DNA of 64,000 bases from NCBI GenBank assembly GCA_038123715.1, contig JAYPAN010000001.1, positions 124,001 through 188,000 on the forward strand, read 5' to 3'. Source of the stretch: JAYPAN01 sp038123715 (GTDB taxonomy: Bacteria > Pseudomonadota > Alphaproteobacteria > RS24). This document shows positions 17,946 to 26,456 of this stretch, piece after piece. Position numbers and translations under genes: made by a program. The first letter of the stretch is position 1; every line of letters begins with the position of its first letter. Under the pieces are notes generated by a model. That model was given only the letters and a program-made list of their open reading frames with translations. It had not been told where the DNA came from and did no database searches.

Positions 17946-19289
17946 TCAGCTTTTCATGCCAAGAAATTTTTCGAGCCAGTGGATATTGTAATCGGCTTTG
18001 TGAAAATCTTCATTTTCTAGCAATTTGTCAAATAGCGGCAGCGTGGTTTCTACCCCGTCAATCGCAAACTCGCCCAGCGCCCGATGCAGGCGTCGCAAGC
18101 AAGCGTCACGGTCATCGGCATGGACGACCAGCTTGCCAATCAGACTGTCATAAAAGGGCGGGATGGTGTAGCCGGAATAAACCGCGCTGTCCATCCGCAC
18201 ACCATAGCCGCCCGGTGCATGATAGGTCTGTATTGTGCCAGGCGAGGGCATAAAGCTCTCCGGATTTTCAGCATTGATACGGCACTCAATCGCATGGCCG
18301 GACAATGTGACATCGTCTTGGGTGAAACTCAGTTTCTCGCCATTGGCAATGCGGATTTGCTCGCGCACAAGGTCAATGCCGGTAATCATTTCCGTCACTG
18401 GATGCTCAACCTGCAAGCGCGTGTTCATTTCAATGAAATAAAATGCGCCATCCTCATAAAGAAACTCGACTGTGCCGACGCCAAGATAGCCCATGCCTTC
18501 CATAGCGCGGGTGACGATTGAGCCGATATCGGCGCGCGCTGCTTCGTCCAACACGGTGGAGGGGGCTTCTTCCAGCACTTTTTGGTGGCGTCTTTGCAAG
18601 GAGCAGTCGCGCTCGCCCAAATGCACCGCATTACCGTGGCTGTCGCAAGCGACCTGAATTTCAATATGGCGTGGCTTTTCGAGATATTTTTCAATATAGA
18701 CGGCATCATCACCAAAGGCGGCCTTGGCCTCGCTGCGCGCTGTGGTAAAGGCTTCGGCAAGCTGGCTTTCATCTTGGGCGATTTTCATACCGCGCCCGCC
18801 GCCGCCGGAAGCGGCTTTGACGAGAACCGGAAAGCCCATTTCACGACCCAGCTTTAGGGCGGTGTCAACATCCTTGACCTCGCCGTCAGAGCCGGGAACA
18901 ACCGGAATACCCAATTCAATGGCTTTCGCCTTGGCGGCGATTTTATCGCCCATCAAGCGGATATGGTCGGCTTTCGGGCCGATAAAAGTCAGGCCATGCG
19001 CGTCAAGAATATCGGCAAAACGGGCATTTTCCGACAAAAAGCCGTAGCCGGGATGCACCGCATCAGCGCCGGTGATTTCGCAGGCCGAGACAATGGCGGG
19101 AATATGCAAATAGGAATCAGTGGCCGAAGGCGGGCCAATACACACGCTTTCATCGGCCAAACGCACATGCATGGCGGTTTCATCTGCCGTGGAATGAACG
19201 GCGACGGAGCGAATACCCATTTCGCGGCAGGCGCGAATGACGCGCAAGGCAATTTCGCCGCGATTGGCGATAAGGATTTTTTCAATCAT
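17946..19289 (-). CDS. accC: Acetyl-CoA carboxylase, biotin carboxylase subunit
   Basis: A 447-residue ATP-grasp enzyme that carboxylates biotin on AccB, the first half of malonyl-CoA formation. It opens with the standard KILIANRGEIALRVIRACRE; the glycine-rich ATP loop KAASGGGGRGMK is near residue 165, and the metal/catalytic segments FIEMNTRLQVEHPVTE (about 285) and the C-terminal domain are intact. It starts 2 bases after the accB stop. In many relatives aat follows accC; here the next gene is the convergent DUF2155. Confidence 0.98.
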   Translation of the reverse strand: MIEKILIANRGEIALRVIRACREMGIRSVAVHSTADETAMHVRLADESVCIGPPSATDSYLHIPAIVSACEITGADAVHPGYGFLSENARFADILDAHGLTFIGPKADHIRLMGDKIAAKAKAIELGIPVVPGSDGEVKDVDTALKLGREMGFPVLVKAASGGGGRGMKIAQDESQLAEAFTTARSEAKAAFGDDAVYIEKYLEKPRHIEIQVACDSHGNAVHLGERDCSLQRRHQKVLEEAPSTVLDEAARADIGSIVTRAMEGMGYLGVGTVEFLYEDGAFYFIEMNTRLQVEHPVTEMITGIDLVREQIRIANGEKLSFTQDDVTLSGHAIECRINAENPESFMPSPGTIQTYHAPGGYGVRMDSAVYSGYTIPPFYDSLIGKLVVHADDRDACLRRLHRALGEFAIDGVETTLPLFDKLLENEDFHKADYNIHWLEKFLGMKS

Positions 19290-19291
19290 TT

Positions 19292-19771
19292 TCAGTCAAT
19301 AATAATCAGGACTTCACCAAATTCGACCGGCTGTTCATTGCCGACAATGATTTGGGAAACCTTGCCGCTTTTCGGTGCCGGAATGGCGTTCATGGTTTTC
19401 ATGGCTTCAACAATCAGCAATGTTTGGCCTTCGCTGACGCTGTCGCCGGGATTGACAAAAGGTGCTGCGCCCGGCTCAGAACTCAGATAGGCTGTGCCGA
19501 CCATGGGCGATTTCACCGCGCCGGGATGGGCGGCCAAATCGGCGCCTGTATCGGACGGGGCGGCTTCGGCTGCCGGTTCGGCTGGCGCAGTCACGGGTGC
19601 GGCTGGCGCTTGTGCTTGTGGCGGCACATATGCGGTAACCGGCGCGGCCAGCATATCGCGCGCGACGCGAATACGCAGACCGTCGGTTTCCACCTCAATT
19701 TCGGTCAGGCTGGTGGCGTCGAGCAATTCGGCCAGTTCCTTGATTGTCTTGCTGTTTGGCAGTTTTGTCAT
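19292..19771 (-). CDS. accB: Acetyl-CoA carboxylase biotin carboxyl carrier protein
   Basis: A 159-residue BCCP. The N-terminal part (1-45) is followed by a flexible Ala/Pro-rich linker (about 47-85) and the biotinyl domain with the biotinylated Lys125 in EAMKTMN. GAGGAAAGC in front of ATG 19771 fixes the start; an in-frame extension upstream lacks similarity. Middle gene of aroQ-accB-accC. Confidence 0.97.
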   Translation of the reverse strand: MTKLPNSKTIKELAELLDATSLTEIEVETDGLRIRVARDMLAAPVTAYVPPQAQAPAAPVTAPAEPAAEAAPSDTGADLAAHPGAVKSPMVGTAYLSSEPGAAPFVNPGDSVSEGQTLLIVEAMKTMNAIPAPKSGKVSQIIVGNEQPVEFGEVLIIID

Positions 19772-19787
19772 GCTTTCCTCACTTAAT

Positions 19788-20225
19788 TTACCGGCCAAGC
19801 ATATTGGCCAGCGCATCGGCTGCACATATATATCCGGTTGCACCGAGACCGCAAATCACACCATCGGCACCCAAAGAGACATAAGAGTGATGGCGGAATT
19901 CGTCGCGTTTGAAGATATTGGACAAATGCACCTCAATCACCGGCACATTGACCGCCTGCACGGCGTCAAGCAGGGCAATAGATGTATGCGAATAGGCTCC
20001 TGCATTGATAATTATCCCGCAGCCCTCGCGACCGGCTTCCTGCACGGCATCAACCAGCGCGCCTTCATGATTGCTTTGGCGGGTAATTGCCTCAATGCCC
20101 TGTTCGCGCAGGCGCGCGGCGCATAATGCCTCAATATCGGCCAGGCTTTGCGTGCCGTAAACATCCGGCTCGCGCGTGCCGAGCAGGTTGAGATTGGGGC
20201 CGCTGAGAATATAGGCCGGATGCAT
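19788..20225 (-). CDS. aroQ: Type II 3-dehydroquinate dehydratase
   Basis: A 145-residue cytosolic enzyme of the shikimate pathway, normally a dodecamer. Visible active-site residues are Arg18 and Tyr23 (LGTREPDVYG), Asn74 and His80 (IINAGAYSHTS) and His100 (EVHLSNI). A near-perfect ribosome site, GGGAGGT, precedes ATG 20225. It leads the accB-accC genes; thiS diverges from it. Confidence 0.97.
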   Translation of the reverse strand: MHPAYILSGPNLNLLGTREPDVYGTQSLADIEALCAARLREQGIEAITRQSNHEGALVDAVQEAGREGCGIIINAGAYSHTSIALLDAVQAVNVPVIEVHLSNIFKRDEFRHHSYVSLGADGVICGLGATGYICAADALANMLGR

Positions 20226-20373
20226 TACCACCTCCCGTAAAAACCGTGAATATCGCTGTAATGCCCTATAAATCATGGGGTAAACGAGATTTCATCAAAG
20301 TGCAAGGTTTACTATCACCGCATGACGGGATAGGAGTGGCGATAGGGTTTTCAAGCGTTGAACAGGCAGCTTT

Positions 20374-20574
20374 ATGCAAATTACGGTCAATGGTGAGAAA
20401 ATGGAACTGGACGCGCCATTGAGCGTTGCCGGTCTGCTAGCGCATCTCAACATTCCCACAGCCAAAGTCGCGGTGGAGCGCAATCTCGAAATTGTGCCGA
20501 AATCGGGCTATGAAAGCACCGGTCTGGCGCAAGATGACCGGATTGAAATTGTCCATTTTATCGGGGGCGGATGA
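20374..20574 (+). CDS. thiS: Sulfur carrier protein ThiS
   Basis: A 66-residue ubiquitin-like protein that, once adenylated and thiocarboxylated at its C-terminal Gly-Gly, donates sulfur to the thiazole ring of thiamine. It begins MQITVNGE and ends in GGG directly before the stop. The stop overlaps the thiG start. I see no TPP riboswitch in the 148 bases upstream; ThiF, ThiC, ThiE and ThiO are not in the window. Confidence 0.93.
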   Translation: MQITVNGEKMELDAPLSVAGLLAHLNIPTAKVAVERNLEIVPKSGYESTGLAQDDRIEIVHFIGGG

Positions 20575-21362
20575 TGAGCGAAAACCAGCCAACAGACGAT
20601 ACATTGACCATTGCCGGACGCGCATTTACCTCGCGGTTGATTATCGGCACGGGCAAATATGCCGATTATGCCGAAAACGCCGCCGCCGCCGAAGCGGCAG
20701 GCGCAGAAATTGTGACCGTGGCTGTGCGGCGGGTCAATCTGACCGACCCCAATGCGCCCATGCTGGCTGATTTTATTGACCCGCAAAAATTCACCTATCT
20801 GCCCAATACGGCGGGTTGTTTTACCGGCGAAGATGCGGTGCGGACATTGCGCTTGGCGCGCGAGGCAGGCGGCTGGTCGCTGGTCAAACTTGAAGTGCTG
20901 GGCGATGAAAAAACCCTTTATCCGAATATGCCCGAAACTCTGCGCGCGGCAGAATTGCTGATAAATGACGGCTTTGAGGTGATGGTTTATTGCAGCGATG
21001 ACCCAATCATGGCCAAACAGCTTGAGGATTTGGGATGTTGCGCCATTATGCCTTTGGCTGCGCCGATTGGCTCCGGGCTGGGTATTCAAAATCCGGTCAA
21101 TATCAGGCTGATTATCGAACAGGCCAATGTGCCGGTGCTGGTTGATGCCGGTGTCGGAACGGCGTCGGATGCGGCAATCGCTATGGAATTGGGCTGCGAT
21201 GGCGTGCTGATGAATACGGCTATTGCCGAAGCGAAAAATTCAGTGCTGATGGCCGAGGCGATGCGCCATGCGGTGATTGCCGGGCGGCAAGCCTATCTGG
21301 CCGGACGCATGGCAAAGCGGCTTTATGCCGATCCCAGCTCACCGCTTGCCGGTCTGATTTAA
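20571..21362 (+). CDS. thiG: Thiazole synthase ThiG
   Basis: A 263-residue TIM-barrel enzyme that assembles the thiazole phosphate from deoxyxylulose-phosphate, dehydroglycine and ThiS thiocarboxylate. The Schiff-base lysine is Lys106 in LVKLEVLGDEKTLYPN, and the C-terminal phosphate-binding stretch VLVDAGVGTASDAAIAMELG is intact. Start is ATG 20571 (4-base overlap with thiS) or the adjacent ATG 20574. Converges on dsbA with 8 bases between stops. Confidence 0.96.
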   Translation: MMSENQPTDDTLTIAGRAFTSRLIIGTGKYADYAENAAAAEAAGAEIVTVAVRRVNLTDPNAPMLADFIDPQKFTYLPNTAGCFTGEDAVRTLRLAREAGGWSLVKLEVLGDEKTLYPNMPETLRAAELLINDGFEVMVYCSDDPIMAKQLEDLGCCAIMPLAAPIGSGLGIQNPVNIRLIIEQANVPVLVDAGVGTASDAAIAMELGCDGVLMNTAIAEAKNSVLMAEAMRHAVIAGRQAYLAGRMAKRLYADPSSPLAGLI

Positions 21363-21370
21363 CGCCCGCG

Positions 21371-22120
21371 CTATTTTAATTCTGCCCGCGCGGTTTCGAC
21401 TGCCGCTTGCAGCCCGTCCTTGTCCAAAGCGCCGGGATAAAGGCTGTTATTGACGATAAAAGCGGGCGTGCCGGAAATTTTCAGGCTGCGGGCAAGCTGC
21501 GCTGTCTCTTTCAAATGCGTGTCGATTTTGGCCGCCCCTTCGCGCTTTTTATGCGCCGCAAGGTCAATACCGGCCTCGCTCAAGGCCTTGTCAATCACCG
21601 CCGGAGAAAGCGCGGCGCGGGCGGTCATCAGCTTGGTGTGAAAGGCCAGATATTGCAATTGGTCATCAAATGCCAGTGCTGCGCGCGCCGCGCGCTCCGA
21701 GTTTTTATTGAGAATGGGAAACTCCTTGAACACCACGCGCACATCTTTATTGGCGCTGGCCACATCCATCAAGGGCTGAAAACTGCGTTTGCAATAGCCG
21801 CAATTATAATCGAAAAACTCGACAATCGTGATGGGCGCATCTTCCGGGCCAAGTGAGAAATCGGCAGTATTGAAGAAAATCGCATCGGCATTTTCCTGCA
21901 AGAGCTTTTTCTGGCTCAATTCCTGCTGGCGGCGAAAATGGTTTTGCATATTGTCCAGCGCATCGGCCAGCGCTTCGGGGTTTTCCATCAGATAATCGGC
22001 AATCAATTGGCGGATTTCATCCTTGCTGGCATTGTCGAGTTTCTGGCTCCATGCGCGGTCAATCGCGCCGGTGGTGAAAATCAGGGCGGCCAGCAAAGCG
22101 GCGGATACAAAATTACGCAT
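21371..22120 (-). CDS. DsbA-family periplasmic thiol oxidoreductase
   Basis: A 249-residue exported thioredoxin-fold protein. A signal peptide (about 1-25) is followed by a helical extension and the thioredoxin fold with active-site CGYC at 107-110 and a cis-proline loop in KISGTPAFIVN. The extension and the CGYC motif resemble the Com1/BdbD/ScsC-like subgroup rather than classical DsbA. It follows the M48 gene by 2 bases, so both are probably one transcript. Confidence 0.92.
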   Translation of the reverse strand: MRNFVSAALLAALIFTTGAIDRAWSQKLDNASKDEIRQLIADYLMENPEALADALDNMQNHFRRQQELSQKKLLQENADAIFFNTADFSLGPEDAPITIVEFFDYNCGYCKRSFQPLMDVASANKDVRVVFKEFPILNKNSERAARAALAFDDQLQYLAFHTKLMTARAALSPAVIDKALSEAGIDLAAHKKREGAAKIDTHLKETAQLARSLKISGTPAFIVNNSLYPGALDKDGLQAAVETARAELK

Positions 22121-22122
22121 GA

Positions 22123-23460
22123 CTATCTCCTTGAGGGAAACTCTATACTCATAATATCGCGCGCGCGCAAAAATTCTGTGCTGCGGCGCGGCAGGGCTTT
22201 CAAGGCGCGGCGGGCATATTTGCGCGCATCGGGGTTTTTTTGCAGGGCATAATACTCAGCCATCGCCCAATTGGCATAGGCTGTTTTTTCAAGCTGGCCG
22301 TAGGCTTTGGCAAGTTGGAACCAAGCGGAATTACTCTGCGGGTCAAGCCGCAAGGCATGGCGCAAATTCTTCTCCGCCTTTTGGTTAATCGCCCGCGCAG
22401 CAGCGCCGCCCTGACTGCCCACACCAATCTGGCAAGTCGCCAGCCCGATAAGCAAAAGCGGCTCATCCGGCACAAGCGCGACCGAACGCTCATAAGAGGC
22501 CAGACCTTTGGCGGCATAGCCGGATTCATAATAAATCTGTCCCTTTAATTCATGAATCCACGGATTGTCAGGAAATTGCACCAGTAATTTGTCCACCAAT
22601 TCAATCGCTTTGGGCAATTCGGCCAACCGGTGATAGGCAACGGCATGGGCATAAAGGGCAGGGGGCGAGTCCGGTGCATCGGCAAAGCGGCGCAAGGCCA
22701 ATTGCGGATGGTCAAGAAAGCCATAGAGTTTGGCCCTGGCCATATCATGTCGAAATTGCAATGCGTCACTGTCTTGTGCGTCCATGAAAGGGGATTTGCT
22801 GGCGCCTTCGACATAGGCGTTGACGCGGGCGCGCGACAAAGGGTGCGAGCGCGCATAAGGGTCTTGGCTGACCTCATTCAAGACTTCCTGCTCGGCCAAT
22901 GTTTCCATCATATTGATAATGCCGCGCGGCGATTGCCGGGTGGCTTCCAACAGCCGCAAAGCAGTGATATCGGCGCTGGCCTCTTGGGCGCGGCTATAGC
23001 TCAGAAAACTGCGTCCGGCGACTTGCGCGCCACCGGCAATCAACGCCATGCCGACATCGGGCGCGCCTGCAATGATTGAGCCAAGCCCTAAAATTGTAGC
23101 AATCATAGCCGGGCCTTGCGAGGCGGAAACCGCCTCATCGGTGCGCGATAAATGCCCGCCGGTAATATGACCGATTTCATGGGCAATCACGCCGATAATC
23201 ATATTCGGCTCATCCGCTTCGGTGATAAGCCCGGTGTGGAAAAACATATTCTGGCCGCCTGCGACAAAGGCATTCAGGCTTTTGGCGCTTATCAAGCCGA
23301 TATTCACCGTTTCCGGATTGAGATCGGCGGCCAGCAGCAAGGGGCGGCTGTAATCGGCCAGCAAGCGTTCGATTTCGGCATCGCGGACAAAGCCCGCGCG
23401 AGCAGGCAATAAAGCGGTTGCAAGCAATATGGCGAGGGCCAGCCAGCCTGTTCTGGTCAT
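22123..23460 (-). CDS. M48 family metalloprotease with TPR region (BepA/YfgC-like)
   Basis: A 445-residue exported zinc protease. Signal peptide ends at about residue 22; the zinc motif HEIGH is at 94-98 with downstream Glu in the region RAQEASADITALRLL. The C-terminal ~200 residues form TPR-like helices (YAKGLASYERSVALVPDEPLLLIG, NLRHALRLDPQSNSAW type repeats). The BepA family degrades or assists misfolded outer-membrane proteins such as LptD. It is followed by the dsbA-like gene, which is consistent with oxidative folding in the same compartment. Confidence 0.93.
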   Translation of the reverse strand: MTRTGWLALAILLATALLPARAGFVRDAEIERLLADYSRPLLLAADLNPETVNIGLISAKSLNAFVAGGQNMFFHTGLITEADEPNMIIGVIAHEIGHITGGHLSRTDEAVSASQGPAMIATILGLGSIIAGAPDVGMALIAGGAQVAGRSFLSYSRAQEASADITALRLLEATRQSPRGIINMMETLAEQEVLNEVSQDPYARSHPLSRARVNAYVEGASKSPFMDAQDSDALQFRHDMARAKLYGFLDHPQLALRRFADAPDSPPALYAHAVAYHRLAELPKAIELVDKLLVQFPDNPWIHELKGQIYYESGYAAKGLASYERSVALVPDEPLLLIGLATCQIGVGSQGGAAARAINQKAEKNLRHALRLDPQSNSAWFQLAKAYGQLEKTAYANWAMAEYYALQKNPDARKYARRALKALPRRSTEFLRARDIMSIEFPSRR

Positions 23461-23521
23461 TCAATACCCCTGTTCAGTCTATAATTGACTATAGCCTGAA
23501 TTGCGGCATTTATGCGACCAG

Positions 23522-25987
23522 TTACGCCTCGCCGCGCCGCCACCATCCGCGCCGCGCCGGTTTTGTATCATCCGGTGGCGGTGTTTCAGTGGTGTCTGTG
23601 GTATCGGTGGCGTCATCTTCCGAGCTGTCTGCCGCCGCGACCGGCTGAATTTCCCCAGTGACGGCACTTTCTTCAGCCCCCCCGTCTTCAGCTATTGGGG
23701 CGGGCGTTTCGTCTGCCGCCGCTTTTTTCGTCCTTATGCGCCGCGTCGGCTTTTTGGGCTTGTCATCGCTATCCTTGTCGCTGTCTTTATCGGCCTTAAC
23801 GGTGCGCTTGCGACGGGTTTTCGGTTTTTTCGGCGCTTCTTCGCTTGTTTCTTCCGGCTCCGGTGTGACAATTTCATCCAGCGCCGCCGTCACATCAATC
23901 TCGGCTGCCGCTTCAGCTTCAGCTTCACTTTCAATTTGAATAGGGGCGCCCGTATCAATGGTTTCGCTCGCATCAATGGCTTCTGCCGCATCTGCCTTGT
24001 CAGCAGCTTCGGCCTCCATACCATCATTGTCGCGCCGCCGTCTGCGCCCGCCACGCCGTCCCCGACGACGACGGCGGCGCGGCTTGTCGCCATCTTCATC
24101 ATCATAGCCATTGGCACTCGCAGCGTCGCGCGCGTCGGCATCATTTTCAGCATCGGCCTCAATCAGCCCAGCTTCATCATGCCCATCATCACTTCTGTCT
24201 GGGTGTCTTGAGTCGTTTTCGGCGTCACCATTCTGGCGACCGCCGCGTTTGCCGCGACGGCGTTTGCGACCATTGCCATTATCATCTTCCAAGGCAGCAG
24301 TCGGGTCGCCTTCCATGCGGGTTGTGGCGCCATTTTTGCCCTGATTGGGCGCAATCAGCGTCATTTCCATTGAGGTCAGCTCGCGGTCAATCTCAACATT
24401 TATGGTCAGCGCGCGGCTGGCCTCAATATCGCCAAGCTGCTGGCGTTTATTGTTCAACAGATAAATGGCGACATCTTCCGGCACTTGCACGGTCACTTCG
24501 CCGCCCTCATTGCGCGAGGCGGCTTCGTCAATCTGGCGTAAAACATGCAGCGCGCGGCTTTCAACCGAGCGCACCATGCCCGACCCGTTGCAATGGGCGC
24601 AAGTCAGGCTGCTGCCTTCCAGCACACCGGCGCGCATGCGTTGGCGCGACATTTCCATCAGACCGAAACTGCTAATGCGCCCGACCTGTATCCGCGCCCG
24701 GTCTTTTTTCAGCGATTCTTTCAGCTTGCGCTCAACCGCGCGATTATTACGGTTCTCATCCATGTCGATAAAGTCAATCACCAACAAACCCGCCAAATCG
24801 CGCAATCTGGCCTGCCTTGCGACTTCTGCCGCCGCTTCCAGATTGGTGGCGACAGCGGTTTTCTCAACCGAAAATTCGCGGGTAGATTTGCCCGAATTGA
24901 CATCAATTGAGACCAGCGCCTCGGTCGGGTTAATCACCAAATAACCGCCGGAGGGCAAGGCGACAATCGGGTTAAACATGGCCGACAGCTTGTCTTCCAC
25001 GCCATATTGTTTGAAAATCGCGCCGTCATCCTTGTGCTTTTTCACCTTGCGGGCATGGCTTGGCATCAGCAATTTCATATAATTGCGCGCCTCGCTATAG
25101 GCGTCCTCGCCGCTGACGATAATTTCCTCGAAATCCTTGGAGTAAACATCGCGGATGGAACGGCGTATCAAACTGCCTTCTTCATAAACCCGTGCTGGCG
25201 CCATGCTGTTAACGGTCAGATTGCGGACATCTTCCCACATGCGCGACAGATATTGCCAATCGCGTTTGATTTCCACCAAAGTGCGCTGCGCACCGGCGGT
25301 GCGAACAATCAGCCCCATACCGTCCTGCACATCCAGTTTTTCAACGATTTTTTTCAGCTTTTTGCGGTCGGACGCATTATTGATTTTGCGCGAAATACCG
25401 CCGCCGCGCGCTGTATTGGGCATCAGCACGCAATAGCGTCCGGCCAGCGACAAATAAGTGGTCAGTGCCGCGCCCTTATTGCCGCGCTCCTCTTTCATCA
25501 CCTGCACCAAAATAATCTGTCGGCGTTTGATGACTTCCTGAATTTTATATTTGCGGTGCAGGGCGCGGGCATTTTCGGGAAGCTGGGCTTCTTCATGCGC
25601 GTCGCCGCCGATATTTTCCACTTCCGCCGAAGCCGCGCCGTCATCGCCGCCTTCATCTTCTTCGGCTTGATTGTCTTCCGAGGCGGCTTGGTCGCGCTCT
25701 TCTTGGGCATGTTCGGCCAGCAGCGCTTCGCGGTCGCCAACCGGTATTTGGTAATAATCGGGATGAATTTCGTTAAAAGCCAGAAAGCCATGCCGATTGC
25801 CGCCATAATCAACAAAGGCGGCCTGCAGGGACGGCTCAACGCGGGTTATTTTCGCCAGATAGATATTGCCCCGAATGGGCGCTTTGTTCTGGGCTTCAAA
25901 ATCAAATTCGTCAACTTGCTGATTGTCCAGCACCACCACACGGGTTTCTTCCGGGTGGACGGCATCGATAAGCATACGTTTGGTCAT
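23522..25987 (-). CDS. rne: Ribonuclease E
   Basis: An 821-residue RNase E/G-family endoribonuclease. The S1 domain (about 35-200) is split by a long acidic insertion (about 85-135) common in alphaproteobacterial enzymes. DNase I-like domain catalytic aspartates lie in VSIDVNSGKSTR and VIDFIDMDENRNNRAVE; the zinc-link cysteines are in TCAHCNGSG. The C-terminal ~300 residues are a disordered, alternately Arg-rich and Asp/Glu-rich degradosome scaffold with stretches such as RRRRRRGRRGGRRRRR. It lies about 60 bases upstream of the M48 gene. Confidence 0.97.
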   Translation of the reverse strand: MTKRMLIDAVHPEETRVVVLDNQQVDEFDFEAQNKAPIRGNIYLAKITRVEPSLQAAFVDYGGNRHGFLAFNEIHPDYYQIPVGDREALLAEHAQEERDQAASEDNQAEEDEGGDDGAASAEVENIGGDAHEEAQLPENARALHRKYKIQEVIKRRQIILVQVMKEERGNKGAALTTYLSLAGRYCVLMPNTARGGGISRKINNASDRKKLKKIVEKLDVQDGMGLIVRTAGAQRTLVEIKRDWQYLSRMWEDVRNLTVNSMAPARVYEEGSLIRRSIRDVYSKDFEEIIVSGEDAYSEARNYMKLLMPSHARKVKKHKDDGAIFKQYGVEDKLSAMFNPIVALPSGGYLVINPTEALVSIDVNSGKSTREFSVEKTAVATNLEAAAEVARQARLRDLAGLLVIDFIDMDENRNNRAVERKLKESLKKDRARIQVGRISSFGLMEMSRQRMRAGVLEGSSLTCAHCNGSGMVRSVESRALHVLRQIDEAASRNEGGEVTVQVPEDVAIYLLNNKRQQLGDIEASRALTINVEIDRELTSMEMTLIAPNQGKNGATTRMEGDPTAALEDDNGNGRKRRRGKRGGRQNGDAENDSRHPDRSDDGHDEAGLIEADAENDADARDAASANGYDDEDGDKPRRRRRRGRRGGRRRRRDNDGMEAEAADKADAAEAIDASETIDTGAPIQIESEAEAEAAAEIDVTAALDEIVTPEPEETSEEAPKKPKTRRKRTVKADKDSDKDSDDKPKKPTRRIRTKKAAADETPAPIAEDGGAEESAVTGEIQPVAAADSSEDDATDTTDTTETPPPDDTKPARRGWWRRGEA

Positions 25988-26456
25988 TTATGTCTCCAAA
26001 AATGCGGCGGCGCGCAGGCATAGCCTGCCGGTCGCGCCCGGCCGCATTGTAAAAATGAGTGGGATAGGTGGGCAATTGCCCGACATCTCGCCAGTATGGC
26101 GCGGCGGCAGCATGGTTTTGCACAAGCAATAAGGTTTTTGGCAAGCTCGTCATCATGTCTGTTTAATCTTTATCGTCGCCCGATTGCGCCTTTGGCTTTT
26201 GGTTGCCCCGAAAGGGCAGAAAAAACGCCCCGAAGGGCCTGTTATCGGTCAGGAAAATCGGTCTTGTGTTTTACTTGGCAACACAAATCGGAACGCTTTT
26301 GCAAGACCGCACACAGTATTAGGGGTGTCGCCCGCAATATGCAAGCGCCATTTAACGCTCTTTGCCCGCCAATAAGTGCTGCCCAATAGATGCTGCATAG
26401 CTGGACGCTGGCGGCAGATTCGGTCTAAAAAGAAAGACATTTCGGGAATCGGGCAA
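25988..26456. other. 469-bp gene-free spacer between rne and amiC (divergent) with hairpins
   Basis: No credible gene here. It must hold both promoters and the rne leader. Visible structure: a hairpin TGCCC-CGAAA-GGGCA (26204-26218), a second GCCC-CGAA-GGGC (26227-26238), and a 7-bp inverted repeat TTGTGTT / AACACAA (26264-26286, 9-base spacer). RNase E genes in enterobacteria are autoregulated through a structured 5' leader; whether that applies here is inference. Confidence 0.6.

Noticed and set aside
20226..20373. Possible TPP riboswitch upstream of thiS
   Set aside because: The conserved thi-box segments are not present in this short spacer.
25007..26023. A 338-residue open frame on the plus strand across the 5' half of rne
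   Set aside because: It is antisense to a well-supported RNase E gene, has a biased composition mirroring that gene and no recognisable domain.
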